Of a stretch of 64,000 nucleotides of DNA, positions 25,942 through 34,376 are shown piece after piece. The notes beneath the pieces are model-generated. The model did no database searches and had not been told where the DNA came from. It worked only from the letters and a program-made list of their open reading frames with translations. The stretch lies in NCBI RefSeq assembly GCF_900198195.1, contig NZ_LT899436.1:992001-1056000 (forward strand). Direction: 5' to 3'. A program made the position numbers and the translations under genes. How positions within the stretch are numbered: the stretch's first letter is position 1; every line of letters begins with the position of its first letter. Source of the DNA: Tenacibaculum jejuense. GTDB taxonomy: Bacteria > Bacteroidota > Bacteroidia > Flavobacteriales > Flavobacteriaceae.

Positions 25942-26385
25942 TTATCTTATACTTTGATTTTCGATAGAATAAGCAACTGAATTAAATACTCCCTGTACTG
26001 TAGGGTATATTTTGTAATTCTCATTATCTACTTCAAAAGTAAAGAAACCTTCTTCTTTCTTTAGTTTAATTCTTTTGCTCACAAAAACGTGATTTCCCAT
26101 TCCACCATAGTGATAATCAAAGAGCACTTCATCAACTTTAAAATTTTCAATTTCTAATTGATCTTGATGTTCTAATAAAAGTTTTTGCGCATCCGAATAA
26201 AAATTTTCATTATCGAATAAACTGGTTTCAAATCGATTCAGTTTATTGTCTTTGAAAGAATATATAGTAACTCCTCCAGCGTTTCCCATAGCCCCATCTT
26301 CGGCTAATTCTGCATAAACTATATCGTTTGCAGATAACGTCTCAATTATCTCTTTTGATAACTTAGTACTTGTTTGTTCATTCAT
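25942..26385 (-). CDS. Hypothetical protein, 147 aa
   Basis: A soluble acidic protein without signal peptide. It contains YAELAEDGAMGNAGGVTIYSF (about residues 24-44) and LFDYHYGGMGNHVFVS (about 88-103), glycine-rich stretches that look like beta-hairpins. No known domain was recognised. It is the only gene of its cassette and begins 117 bp from the attC core at 26,508. That unusually long leader could hold its own promoter. Confidence 0.55.
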   Translation of the reverse strand: MNEQTSTKLSKEIIETLSANDIVYAELAEDGAMGNAGGVTIYSFKDNKLNRFETSLFDNENFYSDAQKLLLEHQDQLEIENFKVDEVLFDYHYGGMGNHVFVSKRIKLKKEEGFFTFEVDNENYKIYPTVQGVFNSVAYSIENQSIR

Positions 26386-26501
26386 TTCAATGTTTTTTGA
26401 TTTATGGTCAGTATCTAATCCATTTTGTTTATTATCAAGTTTTAAACTTAAAAGAATCAGTAGAGTAAATACAAATTTTAGTTTCTTGTTTTTTTAATGA
26501 C

Positions 26502-26620
26502 AGCCAACTTTTTGAGTGTTGTTATTTGCGATTTTTTGTTTGTAAAGTTAATTAAAAGTGATGAACTTTTGGTTTTGTGAGATTTAGTTTGAAATCAATA
26601 AATTATACACCTTGTTAGCC
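26502..26620 (-). repeat. attC-like site, class A (shortened right half)
   Basis: AGCCAAC opens the site and GTTAGCC closes it. The TCCGAAGGA...CCGCAAG segment present in other class A copies is partly missing on the right. Confidence 0.8.
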
Positions 26621-27457
26621 GCTGGATTTTTTTATTTCAGTTTTTATAATTTTTCCATCTTTCCACGTCTCTATTTTTATAATCTCTCCTTTAGAATTAA
26701 AGAAATATTGCTTGCCAATAGGTTTGTCGTCTTTGAAAATTCCCTCGAATTTTGTGTTTCCATTTTCGTAAAACTCACGATAAATCCCGTTTTTATCGAG
26801 GTCAATAATTTCAGATTCAGTTTTCAAAAATCCGTTAGGATAATATTCTTTAAAACTTTCTTTTTCTATATCATCTTTTAACTCTTGGATAACTCTTTGA
26901 ATTTTTAATGAACCATCTTTATAATATTCCGTTTCGATAGTTCTTTTCAAATCCCGTTTATCGTGTACGGAATATTCATAAGAATAAGTTGTGATTTTTT
27001 CTAAAAGTCCATTTTCAAAGAATTCTTGAGTTTCTATTTCTTTATCTGCGTGATAAAAGTCAATCCAAGATAGTTTTCCATTTTCTCCATAATAGAAAAA
27101 AATTCCTTGCCTTAAACCGCAAACATAATTTGATTTAGATTTTAATATTCCATTTTCAGAATAAACTTTCCATTCTCCGTGTTTTTTTCCTTTTCTGATT
27201 GTTGAATTATTTCCAACTCCGCAACCTGCTATATAGATTTTTGTGTGATTAGTTTCGTATTCACAATTCTTGAATTCTCCAGTTGTTTTTATTTGCTCAT
27301 TTTTATAATATTCAGTGTATCTTCCAGTTAAGACACTGTCGATTAAAAATCCCTGAATTTTTATTTGTCCGTTTTCATATTTCTCAACATATTCAGTCTG
27401 TGAGTAAATTAGATTTGAAACTAAAATGGTAAAAAATAATGACAATTGCTTTTTCAT
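26615..27457 (-). CDS. YwqK/MORN-repeat secreted protein, 280 aa
   Basis: A signal peptide (MKKQLSLFFTILVSNLIYSQ) is followed by at least six MORN-like repeats of the YwqK type, for example YENGQIKIQGF, YKNEQIKTTGEF, YSENGILKSKS, YKDGSLKIQRV, YPNGFLKTESE and YENGNTKFEG. YwqK-type proteins are annotated as antitoxins in some toxin systems, but the repeat is widespread and the secreted form here argues against simple antitoxin use. The stop codon lies in the right core of the attC at 26,614. Confidence 0.75.
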   Translation of the reverse strand: MKKQLSLFFTILVSNLIYSQTEYVEKYENGQIKIQGFLIDSVLTGRYTEYYKNEQIKTTGEFKNCEYETNHTKIYIAGCGVGNNSTIRKGKKHGEWKVYSENGILKSKSNYVCGLRQGIFFYYGENGKLSWIDFYHADKEIETQEFFENGLLEKITTYSYEYSVHDKRDLKRTIETEYYKDGSLKIQRVIQELKDDIEKESFKEYYPNGFLKTESEIIDLDKNGIYREFYENGNTKFEGIFKDDKPIGKQYFFNSKGEIIKIETWKDGKIIKTEIKKSSG

Positions 27458-27476
27458 AAAGTTGGTTTCAGCTTAT

Positions 27477-27595
27477 GGCTAACAATCTTGTATAACCATC
27501 AGTTACGGTTTTTGAATTACTATTTTGCTTTAGCTATTTCGAGTGGATTTGGATGTAGTCGAATCCGCTGTAATTGCGGTTATACATTGTTGCCA
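27477..27595 (-). repeat. attC-like site, class B
   Basis: Arms TATAACCATCAGTTACGG and CCGCTGTAATTGCGGTTATA form a strong hairpin. Left core TGGCTAAC pairs with GTTAGCC at 26,614; right core GTTGCCAGTA pairs with TACTGGCAAC ending at 28,351. Confidence 0.85.
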
Positions 27596-27603
27596 GTAGT
27601 ATT

Positions 27604-28320
27604 TTATTCACATACATTTTTTCTTCCAACTTTTACAATTTCCTCAATTCCAAATTTGTCAAATCTCTGAAGTAAGTCTATTGCACTATTTTTCTTTTTA
27701 AATTCTAATTCTTCTTTATAAAGCGGAATAATAGTATAAATATCAATTGATTTATTATTCTCCGATTCGATTTGAGTAAACTCGTCAGGTAACTCCATTG
27801 AATGAGCCAACATTACAGAATTAAAACCAATTCCATCAGCAAGTTCTTCGTCATCTTCGTGTCCTAGAGTGTGTCCAAATCCTAACCAAGTTTTATTTGG
27901 GTGTGGAAGCATCATTAATTCTTTCATAATTCTAATTGGCCAATAATTCCGCTCATCACTGAAAGATTCATATTCCAAACTCCACTCTTTTGGCAACAAT
28001 ATCATTACTTCTGCAAATTCAGATGATTCAATATCTTCAGGTACTTTCATTGGTAAAGCACTCATTCCGCAACTCAATAAAATATGATAAGGTCTATCTT
28101 CAGTAGCTTTTATAAAGTAAATATCTCTGTGAATTATTTCAGATTCTATTTCGTCAAATACTTTTATGTCAGCGTTTTCGTTAAAAAATTGGTCTAAATG
28201 ATTGTCAACTATTTCAACACTGTTTGGGACGTTTTTATTCATTTTTTTCTCGTTCTTTTGTGAATACGCAAAAGTTGAAATTAAAATCAGTAATATCGTT
28301 TTATACTTGATTATTTTCAT
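27604..28320 (-). CDS. Suppressor-of-fused domain protein, secreted form
   Basis: From ATG at 28,318-28,320 the protein has a signal peptide (MKIIKYKTILLILISTFAYS) and a SUFU-type domain: HRDIYFIKATEDRPYHILLS, a CGMSALPMKVPE stretch, EVMILLPKEWSLEYESF and WLGFGHTLGH. A longer frame starting at 28,350 would begin inside the attC core and is unlikely. Bacterial SUFU proteins often act as immunity or antitoxin-like factors, usually cytoplasmic; a secreted one is less usual. Single-gene cassette. Confidence 0.78.
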   Translation of the reverse strand: MKIIKYKTILLILISTFAYSQKNEKKMNKNVPNSVEIVDNHLDQFFNENADIKVFDEIESEIIHRDIYFIKATEDRPYHILLSCGMSALPMKVPEDIESSEFAEVMILLPKEWSLEYESFSDERNYWPIRIMKELMMLPHPNKTWLGFGHTLGHEDDEELADGIGFNSVMLAHSMELPDEFTQIESENNKSIDIYTIIPLYKEELEFKKKNSAIDLLQRFDKFGIEEIVKVGRKNVCE

Positions 28321-28344
28321 TCGATTTCGGTTCTTCAATATTAC

Positions 28345-28476
28345 TGGCAACGTTTTGTGTATTGTTATTTGCGATTTTTTGATGTAAAGTTAATTAAAAG
28401 TGATGAACTTTTGGTTTTGCGAGATTTAGTCCGAAGGAACAAATCCGCAAGCAATTAATAATACACTTTGTTATGT
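28345..28476 (-). repeat. attC-like site, class A
   Basis: Left core TGGCAAC pairs with GTTGCCA at 27,589. Right core GTTATGTGC pairs with GCACATAAC ending at 29,054. The next gene's stop codon (28,471-28,473) lies in the right core. Confidence 0.88.
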
Positions 28477-29028
28477 GCTTGCTTTTCCACCACCTTTATT
28501 AATCAACTTTTGAATTTTGTTAATTTCTTCACTGTGCTTGTCAGCGTTAAAATTCCGATTCTTTCCGAAATAGAATACGTCGTTATGGTTGAAAATCAAA
28601 CACCAATTCAAAGTCTTGTCCCAAATCAGTTCGTCAGAACTAAAAAAAATGTCATCTGAAAATTTTATCACCATTTTCCAAGTCAAAATAAATCCGCAAT
28701 CGGGTTGAGTTACCCAAAATACTTTTTGGTCAAAAGGAATTTCTTTTTCATAGAGCCATTTCTTAACCTTTTGATTGTCATTTTCACTAAATGATAGTTC
28801 ATCTTGTTTATTAAAATACTTTTTAATTCCCGAGATTGAGTTTAAATATCTTTGTGTATTCTCAAAATTCCACAAAAATTGTGAAGCGTCTGAAGTTAGA
28901 GCTATAATTTGGTCTTGAAATTCAGCTGATAGCTTATTATTACTATCTTCAAATTTCCATTTTAGAGGATGTTCTGATAATGGAATTGAAAAAGTATGCA
29001 CGTTTTCCAATGTAATTTTATCTTTCAT
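28471..29028 (-). CDS. Hypothetical protein, 185 aa
   Basis: From ATG at 29,026-29,028 the protein is cytoplasmic and Trp-rich: HPLKWKFEDSNN, FLWNFENTQRYLNSI, FWVTQPDCGFILTWKMVIKF, an IWDKTLNWCLIF stretch and HNDVFYFGKN. The composition and even spacing of aromatic residues suggest a beta-sandwich. No family can be named. A GTG at 29,049 would add seven residues reaching into the attC. One-gene cassette. Confidence 0.6.
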   Translation of the reverse strand: MKDKITLENVHTFSIPLSEHPLKWKFEDSNNKLSAEFQDQIIALTSDASQFLWNFENTQRYLNSISGIKKYFNKQDELSFSENDNQKVKKWLYEKEIPFDQKVFWVTQPDCGFILTWKMVIKFSDDIFFSSDELIWDKTLNWCLIFNHNDVFYFGKNRNFNADKHSEEINKIQKLINKGGGKAST

Positions 29029-29047
29029 TTCAGAAGCTTCTGCTTGC

Positions 29048-29180
29048 ACATAACGGCCCGACTAAGGAATCGTTGTGTTAGTTTTACTTTTATTTTATAA
29101 ATATACCTAAACATTTGAATTGCCAGAGTATTTTCCCAACGGGAAAATGTATAAGCAATGTTTTTTAGGTTTTGTTACTT
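29048..29180 (-). repeat. attC-like site, distinct body
   Basis: ACATAAC opens and GTTACTT closes a site whose interior (GGCCCGACTAAGGAATCGTTG) is unlike class A. It contains CGTTGTGTTAG near the left and GCAATGTTTTTTAGG near the right. Left core pairs with GTTATGT at 28,470; right core GTTACTTGC with GCAAGTAAC ending at 29,407. Confidence 0.75.
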
Positions 29181-29400
29181 GCCGTTGCGATCCGTCCTGA
29201 TTGGAATCGCACCGTTATATTTTCCAAATCAAACCGTTTTGCTGAGTCAAGTCATTTGGCTTTCACAGTTCGCATAAAAATTAAGTTATGTTTAGCAATC
29301 ATTTCGTTTCATTTTCACACTGCTTTTCAAAATCAATCCGCTGCAATTTTTATCAATCCGTTCTGCTTTTCTATTCATTCTGTCTTTTTTGAGCAATTGC
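29177..29400. other. Cassette without a convincing gene (about 225 bp)
   Basis: The unit between two attC-like sites has matching ends (GTTACTTGC / GCAAGTAAC) but no good minus-strand gene. The best minus frame is 28 codons and has no recognisable features. A plus-strand frame exists (29,172-29,438), but it runs across the attC and is of low-complexity hydrophobic type. Inverted segments such as TTGCGATCCGTCC / GGAATCGCACC might fold, so a noncoding RNA or a promoter-bearing cassette is possible. Confidence 0.5.
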
Positions 29401-29533
29401 AAGTAACGTTTTGTGTATTGTTATTTGCGATTTTTTGATTGTAAAGTTAATTAAAAGCGATGAACTTTTGGCTTTGCGAGATTTAGTCCGAAGGATTAAA
29501 TCCGTAAGCAATTAATTATACACGTTGTTAGGC
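29401..29533 (-). repeat. attC-like site, class A
   Basis: Left core AAGTAAC pairs with GTTACTT at 29,174. Right core GTTAGGC is the classic integron core sequence and pairs with GCCTAAC at 30,276. Confidence 0.9.
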
Positions 29534-29579
29534 ATTGTTTTTTAATTCCTAGAGTATAAGAGGAAACTCAAAATCATTC

Positions 29580-30266
29580 TCATGCACTAATCGTATTTCT
29601 GTTTTTTAGACTTATTACTATTTGATTGATCTCATTATAAATCATATCAAAAATAGTTTTGGTTTTGGAATTGTAAAGATATGTTTCGTATTCATAAGCG
29701 TCATTCTCGTAAACAAATTCTTTATAAGATCCGTGATTATCATATGTTATTATATTTTCATCTGGTCCGTTTAAAATTAAAAGAGACCTTCCTCCACAAC
29801 ATTCATCGAATGATATATAATCAATTAGTAGATTTTCTTTTTCATTAGAACTAGTGTAAATTTCTTCAATTCTCTTTGAATTAAATGTTTTACTTTCTTT
29901 ATCGTAATAACCTTCTTCTATTTCAGATTTACTAACTCCATTTTGAATTAGTTTTATTATAAAGTCCTCAGAAAAAAAAGATTCAACAGGATAATATGAA
30001 GATATATTGTGGTTAAATAAATCGAGGAATGAATATCCTTTTGAACCAACAATTTCTAATGCTTTCTTTAGCTCTTCAGAAAGTTTAGTGTCAAATTTTT
30101 TTTCAAATAAATTAATCTCATATGAAATAGGATGGAAATAATTAGGCAAGCCATAAAGAATGTATTTCAAACCTTTATTTTCCATTAATATGCTTTTCTT
30201 ATCTTCATTGCTTAATTGTGAAACTATATTTTCAAGTTCAGATACTATTGAAGTTATTTGTTCCAT
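29580..30266 (-). CDS. Hypothetical cytoplasmic protein, 228 aa
   Basis: A soluble acidic protein. Notable parts are LKYILYGLPNYFHPISYEI (about residues 33-51), FEKKFDTKLSEELKKALEI (54-72), IDYISFDECCGGRSLLILNG (about 147-166) and a long C-terminal helix. The FDECCGG motif with adjacent cysteines stands out. The layout faintly recalls SMI1/KNR4-type immunity proteins, but the match is weak. One-gene cassette bounded by GTTAGGCAT / ATGCCTAAC. Confidence 0.55.
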   Translation of the reverse strand: MEQITSIVSELENIVSQLSNEDKKSILMENKGLKYILYGLPNYFHPISYEINLFEKKFDTKLSEELKKALEIVGSKGYSFLDLFNHNISSYYPVESFFSEDFIIKLIQNGVSKSEIEEGYYDKESKTFNSKRIEEIYTSSNEKENLLIDYISFDECCGGRSLLILNGPDENIITYDNHGSYKEFVYENDAYEYETYLYNSKTKTIFDMIYNEINQIVISLKNRNTISA

Positions 30267-30275
30267 TTAAATTAT

Positions 30276-30406
30276 GCCTAACGTTTTGTGTATTGTTATT
30301 TGCGATTTTTGATTGTAAAGTTAATTAAAAGTGGTGAACTTTTGGTGTTGCGAAATTTGTCCGAAGGAACAAATCCGCAAGCAATTAATTATACGCTTTG
30401 TTAGCT
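30276..30406 (-). repeat. attC-like site, class A
   Basis: Left core GCCTAAC is the exact complement of GTTAGGC at 29,527. Right core GTTAGCT(AC) pairs with GTAGCTAAC ending at 30,947. This is the best match to textbook attC cores in the array. Confidence 0.9.
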
Positions 30407-30411
30407 ACTGT

Positions 30412-30927
30412 TTACGCTTCTCCATTGATATGGAAGTTATGAATTGTATTAGTTTTTGTATTTATAATAACTCTAAAAAAAGTATCGCCTCCGTCCATTA
30501 CATCTAAATACCTTGACTCAATCAACTCATTATCAATCTCTTTTTCAAGTTCTTTATTGCCTTCAAAATCTATATAACCGTAGTCAAAAATTAGATATAT
30601 CTTTTTAGTTTTACTTCTAACATCATAGAATCCTGAAATCTGAACACTATAATTACAGATCTCATTTTTGATTCTGTCTGTAGCTCTCTTATGCTCAGTT
30701 ATCTTGGTTTTAATCATTTCCATTATATAAGGAATCTCGTATTCATTTACGTTTATTGGCTTATAGATGTCATAATCAATGTCAGGATCAAATTTTTTAA
30801 ACAATTCATTTTGGACAGTAATAAAAGGAGATGGATATTTTGGTCCAATAACTTCATAATTAAGAATACAATCTTTTTTACAAGAATAAATAGAAAATAT
30901 AATTAAAAGGTATAGTAGTCTTTTCAT
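30412..30927 (-). CDS. Lipoprotein, 171 aa
   Basis: A short signal peptide ends in a lipobox with Cys16 (IFSIYSC). The mature part has YEVIGPKYPSPFITVQNELFKKF (about 23-45) and KIYLIFDYGYIDFEG (about 108-122), with a C-terminal beta pair around FFRVIINTKTNTIHNFHI. No family was recognised. It should be anchored in the inner or outer membrane on the periplasmic side. One-gene cassette. Confidence 0.62.
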   Translation of the reverse strand: MKRLLYLLIIFSIYSCKKDCILNYEVIGPKYPSPFITVQNELFKKFDPDIDYDIYKPINVNEYEIPYIMEMIKTKITEHKRATDRIKNEICNYSVQISGFYDVRSKTKKIYLIFDYGYIDFEGNKELEKEIDNELIESRYLDVMDGGDTFFRVIINTKTNTIHNFHINGEA

Positions 30928-30940
30928 TTCATAGAATTGT

Positions 30941-31070
30941 AGCTAACGTTTTAGTATAAGCTTTGTTGCGTTTATTTAAGCTAAAAGAAAGCAAAAAATA
31001 AAACAACTTTGTGCCTGCGTATTTTTCCGAAGTAAAATATAGCAGCAATAAAGTTTATACTGTGTTGTAC
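30941..31070 (-). repeat. attC-like site, class C
   Basis: Arms TAGTATAAGCTTTGTTGCG and GCAGCAATAAAGTTTATACT pair. Left core AGCTAAC pairs with GTTAGCT at 30,400; right core GTTGTACATA pairs with TATGTACAAC ending at 31,762. Confidence 0.85.
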
Positions 31071-31093
31071 ATAGTTTTTAGACAAATAAAACT

Positions 31094-31699
31094 TTAAAAT
31101 CTTTTATTCAATTTATTGTCTGTGTGTATTAATTTCTGAACTTCTTTTAATACAGTTTCATTATTCATAATTTCATTCTTTAATGTTGTTGTATCAAATT
31201 CAAACAGGCTTTTCATAGTCCTAAAATAAGGATTTATCATTCTTATACCACCAATCCTAATGTGCTTGCCATATGGAGGATATTTGAATGTGGCAGATAT
31301 TGTTCCTTTATTTTTTCCTTTACCAGCAACTGTCATTTTTAAACAAACAGTTCCATTTTTTGATTTTGTTCCTTTGTTATCACCTGCAACTTTGATATTG
31401 TATGGTATTAAAGGTCCAGGAGGTTTAGGAATACATTTCCAACCACAATCCTTAACTCTACCAGGAACAGCGCTTGTGCAACTATGATATTTTGAACGAA
31501 AAAGTCTTACTTTAGAATATTCTTTAGGTCTAATTTTTTTTTTAAAATTGTCGAATTGAATATCCATATTCCTATAAAACAATTCAATTCTTTCACTAAC
31601 AGGTAAATCAATTCTTCTGTAAGCTTCTTCTAAAACAATTTCCTTAACTCTTCTATAATGAGGATAATGACTACTCAATGGTTTTAGTTTTATATCCAT
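31094..31699 (-). CDS. Hypothetical basic protein, 201 aa
   Basis: A Lys/Arg-rich soluble protein. The first 60 residues form a helical segment (RRVKEIVLEEAYRRIDLPVS, YRNMDIQFDNFKKKI). A Cys-containing centre follows (HSCTSAVPGRVKDCGWKC, about 72-89), then KMTVAGKGKNKGTISATFKYP and KHIRIGGIRMINPYFR. The cysteines could bind metal or form disulphides, but no signal peptide is present. No known family. One-gene cassette. Confidence 0.55.
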   Translation of the reverse strand: MDIKLKPLSSHYPHYRRVKEIVLEEAYRRIDLPVSERIELFYRNMDIQFDNFKKKIRPKEYSKVRLFRSKYHSCTSAVPGRVKDCGWKCIPKPPGPLIPYNIKVAGDNKGTKSKNGTVCLKMTVAGKGKNKGTISATFKYPPYGKHIRIGGIRMINPYFRTMKSLFEFDTTTLKNEIMNNETVLKEVQKLIHTDNKLNKRF

Positions 31700-31755
31700 T
31701 TTATGCTATGTATTAATTAGATTAAATTTTTTATTATATCATTTTTGGGAATTAT

Positions 31756-31887
31756 GTACAACGTTTTGTGTATTGTTATTTGCGGTTTTTGTTTGTAAAA
31801 TTAATTAAAAGTGGTGAACTTTTGGTTTTGCGAGATTTAGTCCGAAGGATTAAATCCGCAAGCAATTAACTATACATTTTGTTGTAT
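31756..31887 (-). repeat. attC-like site, class A
   Basis: Left core GTACAAC pairs with GTTGTAC at 31,064. Right core GTTGTATGT pairs with ACATACAAC ending at 32,374. Confidence 0.9.
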
Positions 31888-32358
31888 GTTGTTTAATTCA
31901 GAGTGAATTTCATTTATATTAATTTCTCTATTCTCATGTCCACAAGTAGAGATTTTAATTTTTGAATAATTGTCAGATATCCAAAAATAGTTCTCAAGAG
32001 AAAACCAAGAAAAAGGCATATGTTTAATTTTAGAAACCCTTATTTCTTTAAAACTCATTATAGTTTCAGTTTGTTTTATCGAAGGTTTTATGTGATTTAT
32101 AATAATTTTCCCATTCTCATTATCAAGAGAAATTCTTTCTAAGTGATTTCTGTAATTATGTTTTAGAGATTTGAGTAATCTTATTATAACGAAGACTAAT
32201 ATAAAAATCAATACTTTATTAATATTTGGTTTTGTCCAGGTTAAAATAGATATAAATAAACTAAATATTAAAGCTGAGATAGTAGCATTAATAAATATGT
32301 CTTTTATTAATCTATTTGTGTCAATTTTTATTATATGATTTTCAAATAGTGTTTTCAT
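31870..32358 (-). CDS. Two-helix membrane protein, 162 aa
   Basis: From ATG at 32,356-32,358 the protein has two membrane helices (about residues 23-45 and 48-62, with FINATISALIFSLFISILTW and VLIFILVFVIIRLL) and a soluble C-terminal part with KIIINHIKPSIKQTETIM. Its last residues overlap the right core of the attC at 31,881. The start at 32,373 would fall in the attC. No family was recognised; the layout resembles the 186-aa cassette protein at 22.9 kb. Confidence 0.6.
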   Translation of the reverse strand: MKTLFENHIIKIDTNRLIKDIFINATISALIFSLFISILTWTKPNINKVLIFILVFVIIRLLKSLKHNYRNHLERISLDNENGKIIINHIKPSIKQTETIMSFKEIRVSKIKHMPFSWFSLENYFWISDNYSKIKISTCGHENREININEIHSELNNIQQNV

Positions 32359-32367
32359 AGAAATTAC

Positions 32368-32497
32368 ATACAACGTTTTGTGTATTGTTATTTGCGATTT
32401 TTGTTTGTAAATTTAATTAAAAGAGATGAACTTTTGGTTTTGCGAGATTTGTCCGAAGGATAAATCTGCAAGCAATTAACCATACATTTTGTTGTGG
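32368..32497 (-). repeat. attC-like site, class A
   Basis: Left core ATACAAC pairs with GTTGTAT at 31,881. Right core GTTGTGGTTA pairs with TAACCACAAC ending at 32,961. Confidence 0.9.
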
Positions 32498-32504
32498 TTA
32501 GTTT

Positions 32505-32933
32505 TTATTTATTCAGGATTTCAAACAGTTTTGGAAATTCTGTTTCTATTCTTTTATTGTCCATTTCTCCATTGTAGTCATTGTCTCCGTATTCAAGTCC
32601 CACTGCTATTAATTCCTCAAATCCATTTCGTTCCGATTTTGGTATTTCTTTTAATATTTTGTAAAAATCGTTTTCTCCAATTCGATAAATTATTTGAGTT
32701 AAAATATAACCTAAGTCATAATAGCCTGCCGCTCCGCCATCAGGGAATTTTGTTATCTCAATGATTGCATTTTGTTCTTTTTTTAGAGCTTTGGAAATCA
32801 GGTTTTCCATTTTTCGATTTTCATTTAAAGATTGATGAGTAAACAACGTATCTCGAATAATTACTTTATCAACATTTTCTTTTTTACAGCTAACTAATAT
32901 TATAGTTAGAAATAGCAGTATTATTTTCTTCAC
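32505..32933 (-). CDS. Lipoprotein, about 142 aa
   Basis: A GTG at 32,931-32,933 gives a neat lipoprotein signal (KKIILLFLTIILVSC). A TTG at 32,960 would place the start in the attC core. The body contains KALKKEQNAIIEITKFPDGG, an AAGYYDLGYILTQI stretch, YKILKEIPKSERNGFEELIA and GLEYGDNDYNGEM. It resembles small helical DUF4375-like or immunity-type proteins only loosely. One-gene cassette. Confidence 0.6.
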   Translation of the reverse strand: MKKIILLFLTIILVSCKKENVDKVIIRDTLFTHQSLNENRKMENLISKALKKEQNAIIEITKFPDGGAAGYYDLGYILTQIIYRIGENDFYKILKEIPKSERNGFEELIAVGLEYGDNDYNGEMDNKRIETEFPKLFEILNK

Positions 32934-32954
32934 AAGATTTGTTTTCAAAATTAA

Positions 32955-33086
32955 CCACAACGTTTCGTGTATTGTTATTTGCGATTTTTTGTTGTAAAGT
33001 TAATTAAAAGAGATGAACTTTTGGTTTTGCGAGATTTAGTCCGAAGGATTAAATCCGCAAGCAATTAACTATACATTTTGTTGTAA
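32955..33086 (-). repeat. attC-like site, class A
   Basis: Left core CCACAAC pairs with GTTGTGG at 32,491. Right core GTTGTAAGTA pairs with TACTTACAAC ending at 33,630. One base differs from the usual arm (TTTCGTG for TTTTGTG). Confidence 0.9.
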
Positions 33087-33090
33087 GTAG

Positions 33091-33612
33091 TTATTTTTTC
33101 CATAGAAATTCTAGAATCGATCTTTTATAATCGATTCTCTTCTTATTTATAATTAGTAATAATATTAATTCTACAGTTGAGATTTTGGTCCAAAATAAGG
33201 TGGTTAAAGCAAGTCCATGAGTCGAATTAGTTACTAATTCGATTATGTATAAGGCTATTGTAATTAATGTGATTTTTGATAGTAAAGTTCTTGTAGTTTT
33301 AAAGCTTTTGTATCTTGATAAATACCCAACTAAAATAATTAGTTTCATCCCTGATATTAAAAATATTGGTGAATAAGGACGAATATAACATCCTCTAATA
33401 TTAATTGTTACGAGTCCAATTGTTATCCAAGATAAATAGTGTATTATTTCGGTTGCTTTGTGATTGATATGATTCCGTTCAAATAAATCAAAGGAGAGTA
33501 GTGTAAGAACTATAAATCCAGAAATTAAATCATAGTAATCAGATAATTTCATTAGAAGAACTAATGAAAAAAGTAAGACTAGAGTAATCCGAATAATATT
33601 TTTTGAGTTCAT
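33091..33612 (-). CDS. Polytopic membrane protein, 173 aa
   Basis: Five hydrophobic segments can be drawn (about residues 6-22, 30-42, 55-74, 80-98, 108-125 and possibly 138-155). Short charged ends, such as NKKRIDYKRSILEFLWKK, lie at the C-terminus. No transporter or enzyme motif is visible. Likely an inner-membrane protein of unknown function. One-gene cassette with 10-base matching edges; its start codon is only about 15 bp from the core. Confidence 0.6.
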   Translation of the reverse strand: MNSKNIIRITLVLLFSLVLLMKLSDYYDLISGFIVLTLLSFDLFERNHINHKATEIIHYLSWITIGLVTINIRGCYIRPYSPIFLISGMKLIILVGYLSRYKSFKTTRTLLSKITLITIALYIIELVTNSTHGLALTTLFWTKISTVELILLLIINKKRIDYKRSILEFLWKK

Positions 33613-33623
33613 TTGAGAATTAC

Positions 33624-33756
33624 TTACAACGTTTTGTGTATTGTTATTTGCGATTTTTTAGTTGTAAAGTTAATTAAAAGTGTTGAACTTTTGGTTTTGC
33701 GAGATTTAGTCCGAAGGAATAAATCCGCAAGCAATTAACCATACATTTTGTTGTGT
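33624..33756 (-). repeat. attC-like site, class A
   Basis: Left core TTACAAC pairs with GTTGTAA at 33,080. Right core GTTGTGTTTA pairs with TAAACACAAC ending at 34,180. Confidence 0.9.
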
Positions 33757-34158
33757 TTATTTTATTTTTTTTTGCAATTCACTCAACAGTAATTTTTTCT
33801 CTTTAATAGTTAGGTCATAATCCATTCTGTCTACAGCATATTGAATTGTATGATCTTCATTCTTAAACCATTTTATCATTCTTATAATTCCACTTTTTGT
33901 AATTATACCTTCCTCATTTTCGAATTTTGGTGGATTCGATAAATGGATTAATTTAGTGTAGTTATTCAATGCTAATACCAATTTTCGATTGGTTTCTTGT
34001 TGTTGCAATCCATATTTAAAGAAGTGAGATTGGTCAGAACAAACAGCTTTAATTTGAATACCATCAAATTCCGTTTGATCAATTTCATCAAGTACCCACC
34101 AGAGATATTCTTTGTCACCAACAAATACTTTATTCTTATTCTTTTTACTTATTGCCAT
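33757..34158 (-). CDS. MAI-K family small protein, 133 aa
   Basis: From ATG at 34,156-34,158 the start reads MAISKKNKNKVFVGDKEYLW, parallel to MAIPKKGTRKIDVDGLKFRW in the cassette protein at 37,399-37,731. The rest (KYGLQQQETNRKLVLALNNY, EEGIITKSGIIRMIKWF) also aligns loosely (IELEENPG..., ITPYDISNWIKQAF). The two are paralogues in separate cassettes. A longer frame to 34,221 would run through the attC. Function unknown. Confidence 0.65.
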   Translation of the reverse strand: MAISKKNKNKVFVGDKEYLWWVLDEIDQTEFDGIQIKAVCSDQSHFFKYGLQQQETNRKLVLALNNYTKLIHLSNPPKFENEEGIITKSGIIRMIKWFKNEDHTIQYAVDRMDYDLTIKEKKLLLSELQKKIK

Positions 34159-34173
34159 TCTTTTTCTAATTAA

Positions 34174-34370
34174 ACACAACGGTGAGTATAAGAAACGTAG
34201 GGCAGGTGATAAGCGATACATTTCGGTTAAGTACTAAGCCAAATATAAATATTTTGCTTTTATCTTCTTTCTTGTAAACGCCAAATTTTATATTTGGCGA
34301 CCTAGTCGATAAGCCCAAACCTTTCGAAAGAACACTTAATCCGCCCTATGTTTTTTATACATTGTTGGGC
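34174..34370 (-). repeat. attC-like site, class D (long)
   Basis: A 197-bp site with inner hairpin GCCAAATATAAATATTTTGC / CGCCAAATTTTATATTTGGC. Left core ACACAAC pairs with GTTGTGT at 33,750; right core GTTGGGCACA pairs with TGTGCCCAAC ending at 35,334. Confidence 0.85.
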
Positions 34371-34376
34371 ACAGTT

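Noticed and set aside
29172..29438. 88-aa plus frame across the gene-less cassette
   Set aside because: It runs through an attC-like site into the next, is opposite to every other cassette gene, and has a low-complexity Phe/Ile/Ser composition.
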